A DNA stretch of 64,000 bases from Petrolisthes cinctipes (Eukaryota; Arthropoda; Malacostraca; Decapoda; Porcellanidae), in NCBI GenBank assembly GCA_033782935.1, contig JAWQEG010000084.1, forward strand, positions 372,001 to 436,000. The letters run 5' to 3'. Every line of letters begins with the position of its first letter. The stretch's first letter is position 1. The notes under the pieces were generated by a model, which did no database searches, was not told the origin of the DNA, and was given only the letters and a program-made list of their open reading frames with translations. Both the position numbers and the translations under genes were made by a program. Shown here piece after piece: positions 24,201 to 36,562 of the stretch.

Positions 24201-27200
24201 GTGTTAGAGTATTTTCAAAATACAGGCCAAAAACATACTGAAAATCGATCTTTTAGGTGCCCAAAAGTCGATATGTGCATGCATCTTCAGTACCCGTTTA
24301 TATCTCAAATTCTGGCCCTAAACACCCGAAAATTCGATATTTTGGGGTCCCAGAAGCGATCTGTACATGCCTACACAGTGCTAGAATATTTTCAAAATAT
24401 AGGCTAAAAACATGCTAAAAATCGACATTTTAGGTGCCAAAAAATCGATATCTCAAATTCAGTCCCAAAACTCCCGAAAATTCGATATTTAGAGGTCCCA
24501 GAAGGTATCTGTACATGCCTACTCCGTGTTAGAGTATTTTCAAAATACAGGCCAAAAACATACTGAAAATCGATCTTTTAGGTGCCCAAAAGTCGATATG
24601 TGCATGCATCTTCTGTACCCGTTTATATCTCAAATTCTGGCCCTAAACACCCGAAAATTCGATATTTAGGGGTCCCAGAAGCGATCTGAGTTAGAGTATT
24701 TTCAAAATTCAGGCCCAAAACATGCTGAAAATCGATATTTTTGGTGCCCAAAGTCAATATGTGCATGTATCTTCTGTACCCGTTTATATCTCAAATTCAG
24801 GCTCAAAACAACCTAAAATTCAATATTTTGGGGTCCCAGAAGCAATCTGTACAGTGCTAGAATATTTTCAAAATATAGGCTAAAAACCTGCTAAAAATCG
24901 ATCTTTTAGGTGCCAAAAAGTCGATATCTCAAATTCAGTCCCAAAACACCCGAAAATTCGATATTTAGGGGTCCCAGAAACGATCTGTACATGCCTACTC
25001 TGTGTTAGAGTATTTTCAAAATACATGCTCAAAACATACTGAAAATCGATCTTTTAGGTGCACAAAAGTCGATATGTGCATGCATCTTCAGTACCCGTTT
25101 ATATCTCAAATTCAGGCTCAAAACACCCGAAAATTCAATATTTTGGGGTCCCAGAAGCAATCTGTACATGCCTACTCAGTGTTAGAGTATTTTCAAAATA
25201 CAGGCCCAAAACATGCTGAAAATCGATATTTTAGATGCCCAAAGTCAATATGTGCATGTATCTTCTGTACCCGTTTATATCTCAAATTCAGGCTCAAAAC
25301 ACCCGAAAATTCAATATTTTGGGGTCCCAGAAGCAATCTGTACATGCCTACACAGTGCTAGAATATTTTCGAAATATAGGCTAAAAACATGCTAAAAATC
25401 GATATTTTAGGTGCCAAAAAATCGATATATCAAATTCAGTCCCAAAACACCCGATAATTCGATATTTAGAGGTCCCAGAAGGTATCTGTACATGCCTACT
25501 CCGTGTTAGAGTATTTTCAAAATACAGGCCAAAAACATACTGAAAATCGATCTTTTAGGTGCCCAAAAGTCGATATGTGCATGCATCTTCTGTACCCGTT
25601 TATATCTCAAATTCTGGCCCTAAACACCCGAAAATTCGATATTTTGGGGTCCCAGAAGCGATCTGTACATGCCTACTCCGAGTTACAGTATTTTCAAAAT
25701 TCAGGCCCAAAACATGCTCAAAATCGATATTTTTGGTGCCCAAAGTCAATATGTGCATGTATCTTCTGTACCCGTTTATATCTCAAATTCAGGCTCAAAA
25801 CAACCGAAAATTCAATATTTTGGGGTCCCAGAAGCAATCTGTACATGCCTACTCAGTGCTAGAATATTTTCAAAATATAGGCTCAAAACATGCTAAAAAT
25901 CGATCTTTTAGGTGCCAAAAAGTCGATATCTCAAATTCAGTCCCAAAACACCCGAAAATTCGATATTTAGGGGTCCCAGAAGCGATCTGTACATGCCTAC
26001 TCCGTGTTAGAGTATTTTCAAAATACATGCTCAAAACATACTGAAAATGGATCTTTTAGGTGCACAAAAGTCGATATGTGCATGCATCTTCAGTACCCGT
26101 TTATATCTCAAATTCAGGCTCAAAACACCCGAAAATTCAATATTTTGGGGTCCCAGAAGCAATCTGTACATGCCTAAACAGTGTTAGAGTATTTTCAATA
26201 TACAGGCCCAAAACATGCTGAAAATCGATTATTTAGATGCCAAAAGTCAATATGTGCATGTATCTTCTGTACCCGTTTATATCTCAAATTCAGGCTCAAA
26301 ACACCCGAAAATTCAATATTTTGGGGTCCCAGAAGCAATCTGTACATGCCTACACAGTGCTAGAATATTTTCAAAATATAGGCTAAAAACATGCTAAAAA
26401 TCGACATTTTAGGTGCCAAAAAATCTATATCTCAAATTCAGTCCCAAAACACCCGAAAATTCGATATTTAGAGGTTCCAGAAGGTATCTGTACATGCCTA
26501 CTCCGTGTTAGAGTATTATCAAAATACAGGCCAAAAACATACTGAAAATCGATCTTTTAGGTGCCCAAAAGTCGATATGTGCATGCATCTTCTGTACCCG
26601 TTTATATCTCAAATTCTGGCCCTAAACACCCGAAAATTCGATATTTTGGGGTCCCAGAAGCGATCTGTACATGCCTACTCCGTGTTAGAGTATTTTCAAA
26701 ATTCAGGCCCAAAACATGCTGAAAATCGATATTTTTGGTGCATAAGTCAATATGTGCATGTATCTTCTGTACCCGTTTATATCTCAAATTCAGGCTCAAA
26801 ACACCCGAAAATTCAATATTTTGGGGTCCCAGAAGCAAGCTGTACAGTGCTAGAATATTTTCAAAATAAAGGCTAAAAACATGCTAAAAATCGATCTTTT
26901 AGGTGCCAAAAAGTCGATATCTCAAATTCAGTCCCAAAACACCCGAAAATTCGATATTTAGGGGTCCCAGAAGCGATCTGTACTCCGTGTTAGAGTATTT
27001 TCAAAATACATGTTCAAATCATACTGAAAATCGATCTTTTAGGTGCACAAAAGTCGATATGTGCATGCATCTTCAGTACCCGTTTATATCTCAAATTCAG
27101 GCTCAAAACACCCGAAAATTCAATATTTTGGGGTCCCAGAAGCAATCTGTACATGCCTACTCAGTGTTAGAGTATTTTCAAAATACAGGCCCAAAACATG

Positions 27201-27487
27201 CTGAAAATCGATATTTTAGATGCCCAAAGTCAATATGTGCATGTATCTTCTGTACCCGTTTATATATTAAATTCAGGCTCAAAACACCCGAAAATTCAAT
27301 ATTTTGGGGTCCCAGAAGCAATCTGTACATGCCTACACAGTTCTAGAATATTTTCAAAATATAGGCTAAAAACATGCTAAAAATCGACATTTTAGGTGCC
27401 AAAAAATCGATATCTCAAATTCAGTCCCAAAACACCCGAAAATTCGATATTTAGAGGTCCCAGAAGGTATCTGTACATGCCTACTCC
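24201..27487 (+). repeat. 3287-bp tandem duplication, copy 1
   Basis: Order: A2 24201, C2 24378, A2 24526-24687 (162 bp, 15-bp end deletion), B2 24688-24853, C1 24854, A1 25002, B1 25179, C2 25355, A2 25503, B2 25680, C1 25856, A1 26004, B1 26181, C2 26357, A2 26505, B2 26682-26846, C1 26847-26986 (140 bp), A1 26987, B1 27164, C2 27340. Private markers include TTTTCGAAATATAGG, CCGATAATTCG, GAAAATGGATC, CCGAGTTACAG and GGTGCATAAGTC. All recur 3287 bp downstream. The left limit of identity appears to lie shortly after 24121. Confidence 0.93.
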
Positions 27488-30400
27488 GTGTTAGAGTATT
27501 TTCAAAATACAGGCCAAAAACATACTGAAAATCGATCTTTTAGGTGCCCAAAAGTCGATATGTGCATGCATCTTCAGTACCCGTTTATATCTCAAATTCT
27601 GGCCCTAAACACCCGAAAATTCGATATTTTGGGGTCCCAGAAGCGATCTGTACATGCCTACACAGTGCTAGAATATTTTCAAAATATAGGCTAAAAACAT
27701 GCTAAAAATCGACATTTTAGGTGCCAAAAAATCGATATCTCAAATTCAGTCCCAAAACTCCCGAAAATTCGATATTTAGAGGTCCCAGAAGGTATCTGTA
27801 CATGCCTACTCCGTGTTAGAGTATTTTCAAAATACAGGCCAAAAACATACTGAAAATCGATCTTTTAGGTGCCCAAAAGTCGATATGTGCATGCATCTTC
27901 TGTACCCGTTTATATCTCAAATTCTGGCCCTAAACACCCGAAAATTCGATATTTAGGGGTCCCAGAAGCGATCTGAGTTAGAGTATTTTCAAAATTCAGG
28001 CCCAAAACATGCTGAAAATCGATATTTTTGGTGCCCAAAGTCAATATGTGCATGTATCTTCTGTACCCGTTTATATCTCAAATTCAGGCTCAAAACAACC
28101 TAAAATTCAATATTTTGGGGTCCCAGAAGCAATCTGTACAGTGCTAGAATATTTTCAAAATATAGGCTAAAAACCTGCTAAAAATCGATCTTTTAGGTGC
28201 CAAAAAGTCGATATCTCAAATTCAGTCCCAAAACACCCGAAAATTCGATATTTAGGGGTCCCAGAAACGATCTGTACATGCCTACTCTGTGTTAGAGTAT
28301 TTTCAAAATACATGCTCAAAACATACTGAAAATCGATCTTTTAGGTGCACAAAAGTCGATATGTGCATGCATCTTCAGTACCCGTTTATATCTCAAATTC
28401 AGGCTCAAAACACCCGAAAATTCAATATTTTGGGGTCCCAGAAGCAATCTGTACATGCCTACTCAGTGTTAGAGTATTTTCAAAATACAGGCCCAAAACA
28501 TGCTGAAAATCGATATTTTAGATGCCCAAAGTCAATATGTGCATGTATCTTCTGTACCCGTTTATATCTCAAATTCAGGCTCAAAACACCCGAAAATTCA
28601 ATATTTTGGGGTCCCAGAAGCAATCTGTACATGCCTACACAGTGCTAGAATATTTTCGAAATATAGGCTAAAAACATGCTAAAAATCGATATTTTAGGTG
28701 CCAAAAAATCGATATATCAAATTCAGTCCCAAAACACCCGATAATTCGATATTTAGAGGTCCCAGAAGGTATCTGTACATGCCTACTCCGTGTTAGAGTA
28801 TTTTCAAAATACAGGCCAAAAACATACTGAAAATCGATCTTTTAGGTGCCCAAAAGTCGATATGTGCATGCATCTTCTGTACCCGTTTATATCTCAAATT
28901 CTGGCCCTAAACACCCGAAAATTCGATATTTTGGGGTCCCAGAAGCGATCTGTACATGCCTACTCCGAGTTACAGTATTTTCAAAATTCAGGCCCAAAAC
29001 ATGCTCAAAATCGATATTTTTGGTGCCCAAAGTCAATATGTGCATGTATCTTCTGTACCCGTTTATATCTCAAATTCAGGCTCAAAACAACCGAAAATTC
29101 AATATTTTGGGGTCCCAGAAGCAATCTGTACATGCCTACTCAGTGCTAGAATATTTTCAAAATATAGGCTCAAAACATGCTAAAAATCGATCTTTTAGGT
29201 GCCAAAAAGTCGATATCTCAAATTCAGTCCCAAAACACCCGAAAATTCGATATTTAGGGGTCCCAGAAGCGATCTGTACATGCCTACTCCGTGTTAGAGT
29301 ATTTTCAAAATACATGCTCAAAACATACTGAAAATGGATCTTTTAGGTGCACAAAAGTCGATATGTGCATGCATCTTCAGTACCCGTTTATATCTCAAAT
29401 TCAGGCTCAAAACACCCGAAAATTCAATATTTTGGGGTCCCAGAAGCAATCTGTACATGCCTAAACAGTGTTAGAGTATTTTCAATATACAGGCCCAAAA
29501 CATGCTGAAAATCGATTATTTAGATGCCAAAAGTCAATATGTGCATGTATCTTCTGTACCCGTTTATATCTCAAATTCAGGCTCAAAACACCCGAAAATT
29601 CAATATTTTGGGGTCCCAGAAGCAATCTGTACATGCCTACACAGTGCTAGAATATTTTCAAAATATAGGCTAAAAACATGCTAAAAATCGACATTTTAGG
29701 TGCCAAAAAATCTATATCTCAAATTCAGTCCCAAAACACCCGAAAATTCGATATTTAGAGGTTCCAGAAGGTATCTGTACATGCCTACTCCGTGTTAGAG
29801 TATTATCAAAATACAGGCCAAAAACATACTGAAAATCGATCTTTTAGGTGCCCAAAAGTCGATATGTGCATGCATCTTCTGTACCCGTTTATATCTCAAA
29901 TTCTGGCCCTAAACACCCGAAAATTCGATATTTTGGGGTCCCAGAAGCGATCTGTACATGCCTACTCCGTGTTAGAGTATTTTCAAAATTCAGGCCCAAA
30001 ACATGCTGAAAATCGATATTTTTGGTGCATAAGTCAATATGTGCATGTATCTTCTGTACCCGTTTATATCTCAAATTCAGGCTCAAAACACCCGAAAATT
30101 CAATATTTTGGGGTCCCAGAAGCAAGCTGTACAGTGCTAGAATATTTTCAAAATAAAGGCTAAAAACATGCTAAAAATCGATCTTTTAGGTGCCAAAAAG
30201 TCGATATCTCAAATTCAGTCCCAAAACACCCGAAAATTCGATATTTAGGGGTCCCAGAAGCGATCTGTACTCCGTGTTAGAGTATTTTCAAAATACATGT
30301 TCAAATCATACTGAAAATCGATCTTTTAGGTGCACAAAAGTCGATATGTGCATGCATCTTCAGTACCCGTTTATATCTCAAATTCAGGCTCAAAACACCC

Positions 30401-30774
30401 GAAAATTCAATATTTTGGGGTCCCAGAAGCAATCTGTACATGCCTACTCAGTGTTAGAGTATTTTCAAAATACAGGCCCAAAACATGCTGAAAATCGATA
30501 TTTTAGATGCCCAAAGTCAATATGTGCATGTATCTTCTGTACCCGTTTATATATTAAATTCAGGCTCAAAACACCCGAAAATTCAATATTTTGGGGTCCC
30601 AGAAGCAATCTGTACATGCCTACACAGTTCTAGAATATTTTCAAAATATAGGCTAAAAACATGCTAAAAATCGACATTTTAGGTGCCAAAAAATCGATAT
30701 CTCAAATTCAGTCCCAAAACACCCGAAAATTCGATATTTAGAGGTCCCAGAAGGTATCTGTACATGCCTACTCC
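27488..30774 (+). repeat. 3287-bp tandem duplication, copy 2
   Basis: Order: A2 27488, C2 27665, A2 27813-27974, B2 27975, C1 28141, A1 28289, B1 28466, C2 28642, A2 28790, B2 28967, C1 29143, A1 29291, B1 29468, C2 29644, A2 29792, B2 29969, C1 30134, A1 30274, B1 30451, C2 30627. I found no difference from copy 1 at any marker checked. The match continues a little past 30774 and is lost by about 30860, where CATCTTCTG replaces CATCTTCAG. Confidence 0.93.
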
Positions 30775-33700
30775 GTGTTAGAGTATTTTCAAAATACAGG
30801 CCAAAAACATACTGAAAATCGATCTTTTAGGTGCCCAAAAGTCGATATGTGCATGCATCTTCTGTACCCGTTTATATTTCAAATTCTGGCCCTAAACACC
30901 CGAGAATTCGATATTTTGGGATCCCATGCCTACTCCATGTTAGAGTATTTTCAAAATTCAGGCCCAAAACATGCTGAAAATAGTTTTTTAGATGCCCAAA
31001 GTCTATATGTGCATGTATCTTCTGTACCCGTTTATATCTCAAATTCAGGCTCAAAACACCCGAAAATTCAATATTTTGGGGTCCCAGAAGCAATCTGTAC
31101 ATGCCTACTCAGTGCTAGAATATTTTCAAAATATAGGCTAAAAACATGCTAAAAATCGATCTTTTAGGTGCCAAAAAGTCGATATCTCAAATTCAGTCCC
31201 AAAACACCCGAAAATTCGATATCTAGTGGTCCCAGAAGCGATCTGTACATGCCTACTCAGTGTTAGAGTATTTTCAAAATACATGCTCAAAACATACTGA
31301 AAATCGATTTTTTAGGTGCACAAAAGTCGATATGTGCATGCATCATCAGTACCCGTTTATATCTCAAATTCAGGCTCAAAACACCCGAAAATTCAATATT
31401 TTGGGGTCCCAGAAGCAACCTGTACATGCCTACACAGTGCTAGAATATTTTCAAAATATAGGCTAAAAACATGCTAAAAATCGATCTTTTAGGTGCCAAA
31501 AAATCGATATCTCAAATTCAGTCCCAAAACACCCGAAAATTCGATATTTAGAGGTCCCAGAAGGTATCTGTACATGCCTACTCCATGTTAGAGTATTTTC
31601 AAAATACAGGCCAAAAACATACTGAAAATCGATCTTTTAGGTGCCCAAAAGTCGATATGTGCATGTATCTTCTGTACCCGTTTATATCTCAAATTCTGGC
31701 CCTAAACACCCGAAAATTCGATATTTTGGGGTCCTAGAAGCGATCTATACATGCCTACTCCGTGTTAGAGTATTTTCAAAATTCAGGCCCAAAACATGCT
31801 GAAAATCGATATTTTTGGTGCCCAAAGTCAATATGTGCATGTATCTTCTGTACCCGTTTATATCTCAAATTCAGGCTCAAAACACCCGAAAATTCAATAT
31901 TTTGAGGTCCCAGAAGCAATCTGTACATGCCTACGCAGTGCTAGAATATTTTCAAAATATAGGCTAAAAACATGCTAAAAATCGATCTTTTAGGTGCCAA
32001 AAAGTCGATATCTCAAATTCAGTTCCAAAACACCCGAAAATTCGATATTTAGGGGTCCCAGAAGCGATCTGTACATGCCTACTCCGTGTTAGAGTATTTT
32101 CAAAATACATGCTCAAAACATACTGAAAATCGATCTTTTAGGTGCACAAAAGTCGATATGTGCATGCATCTTCAGTACCCGTTTATATCTCAAATTCAGG
32201 CTCAAAACACCCGAAAATTCAATATTTTGGAGTCCCAGAAGCAATCTGTACATGCCTACTCAGTGTTAGAGTATTTTCAAAATACAGGCCCAAAACATGC
32301 TGAAAATCGATATTTTAGACGCCCAAAGTCAATATGTGCATGTATCTTCTGTACCCGTTTATATCTCAAATTCAGTCCCAAAACACCCGAAAATTCGATA
32401 TTTAGAGGTCCCAGAAGGTATCTGTACATGCCTACTCCGTGTTAGAGTATTTTCAAAATACAGGCCAAAAACATACTGAAAATCGATCTTTTAGGTGCCC
32501 AAAAGTCGATATGTGCATGCATCTTCTGTACCCGTTTATATCTCAAATTCTGGCCCTAAACACCCGAAAATTCGATATTTTGGGGTCCCAGAAGCGATCT
32601 GTACATGCCTACTCCGTGTTAGAGTATTTTCAAAATTCAGGCCCAAAACATGCTGAAAATCGATATTTTTGGTGCATAAGTCAATATGTGCATGTATCTT
32701 CTGTACCCGTTTATATCTCAAATTCAGGCTCAAAACACCCGAAAATTCAATATTTTGGGGTCCCAGAAGCAAGCTGTACAGTGCTAGAATATTTTCAAAA
32801 TATAGGCTAAAAACATGCTAAAAATCGATCTTTTAGGTGCCAAAAAGTCGATATCTCAAATTCAGTTCCAAAACACCTGAAAATTCGATATTTAGGGGTC
32901 CCAGAAGCGATCTGTACATGCCTACTCCGTGTTAGAGTATTTTCAAAATACATGCTCAAAACATACTGAAAATCGATCTTTTAGGTGCACAAAAGTCGAT
33001 ATGTGCATGCATCTTCAGTACCCGTTTATATCTCAAATTCAGGCTCAAAACACCCGAAAATTCAATATTTTGGGGTCCCAGAAGCAATCTGTACATGCCT
33101 ACACAGTGCTAGAATATTTTCAAAATATAGGCTAAAAACATGCTAAAAATCGACATGTTAGGTGCCAAAAAATCTATATCTCAAATTCAGTCCCAAAACA
33201 CCCGAAAATTCGATATTTAGAGGTCCCAGAAGGTATCTGTACATGCCTACTCCGTGTTAGAGTATTTTCAAAATACAGGCCAAAAACATACTAAAAATCG
33301 ATCTTTTAGGTTCCCAAAAGTCGATATGTGCATGCATCTTCAGTACCCATTTATATCTCAAATTCTGGCCCTAAACACCCGAAAATTCGATATTTTGGGG
33401 TCCCAGAAGCGATCTGTACATGCCTACTTCGTGTTAGAGTATTTTCAAAATTCAGGCCCAAAACATGCTGAAAATCGATATTTTTGGTGCCCAAAGTCAA
33501 TATGTACATGTATCTTCTGTACCCGTTTATATCTCAAATTCAGGCTCAAAACACCCGAAAATTCAATATTTTGGGGTCCCAGAAGCAATCTGTACAGTGT
33601 TAGAATATTTTCAAAATATAGGCTAAAAACATGCTAAAAATCGACATTTTAGGTGCCAAAAAATCGATATCTCAAATTCAGTCCCAAAACACCCGAAAAT

Positions 33701-36562
33701 TCGATATTTAGAGGTCCCAGAAGGTATCTGTACATGCCTACTCCGTGTTAGAGTATTTTCAAAATACAGACCAAAAACATACTGAAAATCGATCTTTTAG
33801 GTGCCCAAAAGTCGATATGTGCATGCATCTTCTGTACCCGTTTGTATCTCAAATTCTGGCCCTAAACACCCGAAAATTCGATATTTTGGGGTCCCAGAAG
33901 CGATCTGTACATGCCTACTCTGTGTTAGAGTATTTTCAAAATTCAGGCCCAAAACATGCTGAGAATCGATATTTTAGGTGCCCAAAGTCAATATGTGCAT
34001 GTATCTTCTGTACCCGTTTATATCTCAAATTCAGGCTCAAAACACCCGAAAATTCAATATTTTGGGGTCCCAGAAGCAATCTGTACATGCCTACACAGTG
34101 CTAGAATATTTTCAAAATATAGGCTAAAAACATGCTAAAAATCGATATTTTAGGTGCCAAAAAATCGATATCTCAAATTCAGTCCCAAAACACCCGAAAA
34201 TTCGATATTTAGAGGTCCCAGAAGGTATCTGTACATGCCTACTCCGTGTTAGAGTATTTTCAAAATACAGGCCAAAAACATACTGAAAATCGATCTTTTA
34301 GGTGCCCAAAAGTCGATATGTGCATGCATCTTCTGTACCCGTTTATATCTCAAATTCTGGCCCTAAACACCCGAAAATTCGATATTTTGGGGTCCCAGAA
34401 GCGATCTGTACATGCCTACTCCGTGTTAGAGTATTTTCAAAATTCAGGCCCAAAACATGCTGAAAATCGATATTTTTGGGGCATAAGTCAATATGTGCAT
34501 GTATCTTCTGTACCCGTTTATATCTCAAATTCAGGCTCAAAACACCCGAAAATTCAATATTTTGGGGTCCCAGAAGCAATCTGTACATGCCTACTCAGTG
34601 CTAGAATATTTTCAAAATATAGGCTAAAAACATGCTGAAAATCGATATTTTAGGTGCCAAAAAGTCGATATCTCAAATTCAGTCCCAAAACACCCGAAAA
34701 TTCGATATTTAGGGGTCGCAGAAGCGATCTGTAAATGCCTACTCCGTGTTAGAGTATTTTCAAAATACATGCTCAAAACATACTGAAAATCGATCTTTTA
34801 GGTGCACAAAAGTCGATATGTGCATGCATCTTCAGTACCCGTTTATATCTCAAATTCAGGCTCAAAACACCCAAAAATTCAATATTTTGGGGTCCCAGAA
34901 GCAATCTGTACATGCCTACTCAGTGTTAGAGTATTTTAAAATACAGGCCCAAAACATACTGAAAATCGATATTTTAGATGCCCAAAGTCAATATGTGCAT
35001 GTATCTTCTGTACCCGTTTATATCTCAAATTCAAGCTCAAAACAACCGAAAATTCAATATTTTGGGGTCCCAGAAGCAATCTCTACAGTCCTAGAATATT
35101 TTCAAAATATAGGCTAAAAACATGCTAAAAATCGATCTTTTATGTGCCAAAAAGTCGATATCTCAAATTCAGTCCCAAAACACCCGAAAATTCGATATTT
35201 AGGGGTCCCAGAAGCGATCTGTACATGCCTACTCAGTGTTAGAGTATTTTCAAAATACATGCTCAAAACATACTGAAAATCGATCTTTTAGGTGCACAAA
35301 AGTCGATATGTGCATGCATCTTCAGTACCCGTTTATATCTCAAATTCAGGCTCAAAACACCCGAAAATTCGATATTTTGGGGTCCCAGAAGCAATCTGTA
35401 CATGCCTACTCAGTGTTAGAGTATTTTCAAAATACAGGCCCAAAACATGCTGAAAATCGATATTTTAGATGCCCAAAGTCAATATGTGCATGTATCTTCT
35501 GTACCCGTTTATATCTCAAATTCAGGCTCAAAACACCCGAAAATTCAATATTTTGGGGTCCCGGAAGCAATCTGTACATGCCTACACAGTGCTAGAATAT
35601 TTTCAAAATATAGGCTAAAAACATGCTAAAAATCGACATTTTAGGTGCCAAAAAATCTATATCTCAAATTCAGTCCCAAAACACCCGAAAATTCGATATT
35701 TAGAGGTCCCAGAAGGTATCTGTACATGCCTACTCCGTGTTAGAGTATTTTCAAAATACAGGCCAAAAACATACTAAAAATCGATCTTTTAGGTGCCCAA
35801 AAGTCGATATGTGCATGCATCTTCAGTACCCGTTTATATCTCAAATTCTGGCCCTAAACACCCGAAAATTCGATATTTTGGGGTCCCAGAAGCGATCTGT
35901 ACATGCCTACTCCGTGTTAGAGTATTTTCAAAATTCAGGCCCAAAACATGCTGAAAATCGATATTTTTGGTGCCCAAAGTCAATATGTACATGTATCTTC
36001 TGTACCCGTTTATATCTCAAATTCAGGCTCAAAACACCCGAAAATTCAATATTTTGGGGTCCCAGAAGCAATCTGTACATGCCTACACAGTGCTAGAATA
36101 TTTTCAAAATATAGGCTAAAAACATGCTAAAAATCGACATTTTAGGCGCCAAAACATCGATATCTCAAATTCAGTCCCAAAACACCCGAAAATTCGATAT
36201 TTAGAGGTCCCAGAATGTATCTGTACATGCCTACTTCGTGTTAGAGTATTTTCAAAATACAGGCCAAAAACATACTGAAAATCGATCTTTTAGGTGCCCA
36301 AAAGTCGATATGTGCATGTATCTTCTGTACCCGTTTATATCTCATATTCAGGCTCAAAACACCCGAAAATTCAATATTTTGGGGTCCCAGAAGCAATCTG
36401 TACATGCCTACTCAGTGCTAGAATATTTTCAAAATATAGGCTAAAAATATGCTAAAAATCGACATTTTAGGTGCCAAAAAATCGATATCTCAAATTCAGT
36501 CCCAAAACACCCGAAAATTCGATATTTAGGGGTCCCAGAAGCGATCTGTACATGCCTACTCC
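30775..36562 (+). repeat. Array segment: irregular, with fusion and shortened monomers
   Basis: Order: A2 30775-30936 (15-bp deletion), B 30937, C1 31112, A1 31260, C 31437, A2 31585, B2 31762, C1 31938, A1 32086, B1/C2 fusion 32263, A2 32439, B2 32616, C1 32781, A1 32929, C2 33106, A2 33254, B2 33431, C2 33597, A2 33745, B2 33922, C 34098, A2 34246, B2 34423, C 34598, A1 34746, B1 34923, C1 35088, A1 35236, B1 35413, C2 35589, A2 35737, B2 35914, C2 36090, A2/B hybrid 36238, C2 36415. Short 10-bp-deleted linkers occur before 32781, 33597 and 35088. Confidence 0.84.
32263..32438 (+). repeat. B1/C2 fusion monomer
   Basis: It begins as B1 (AATACAGGCCC, then TTTTAGACGCCC) and carries the 29-bp segment. 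At TATCTCAAATTCAG it switches to a C2 tail (TCCCAAAACACCC, GATATTTAGAGGTCCC, AAGGTATCTG) and is followed by A2 at 32439, as C2 normally is. It removes one monomer boundary from the trimer. The switch lies in sequence identical in B1 and C2, as expected for unequal homologous exchange. Confidence 0.88.
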
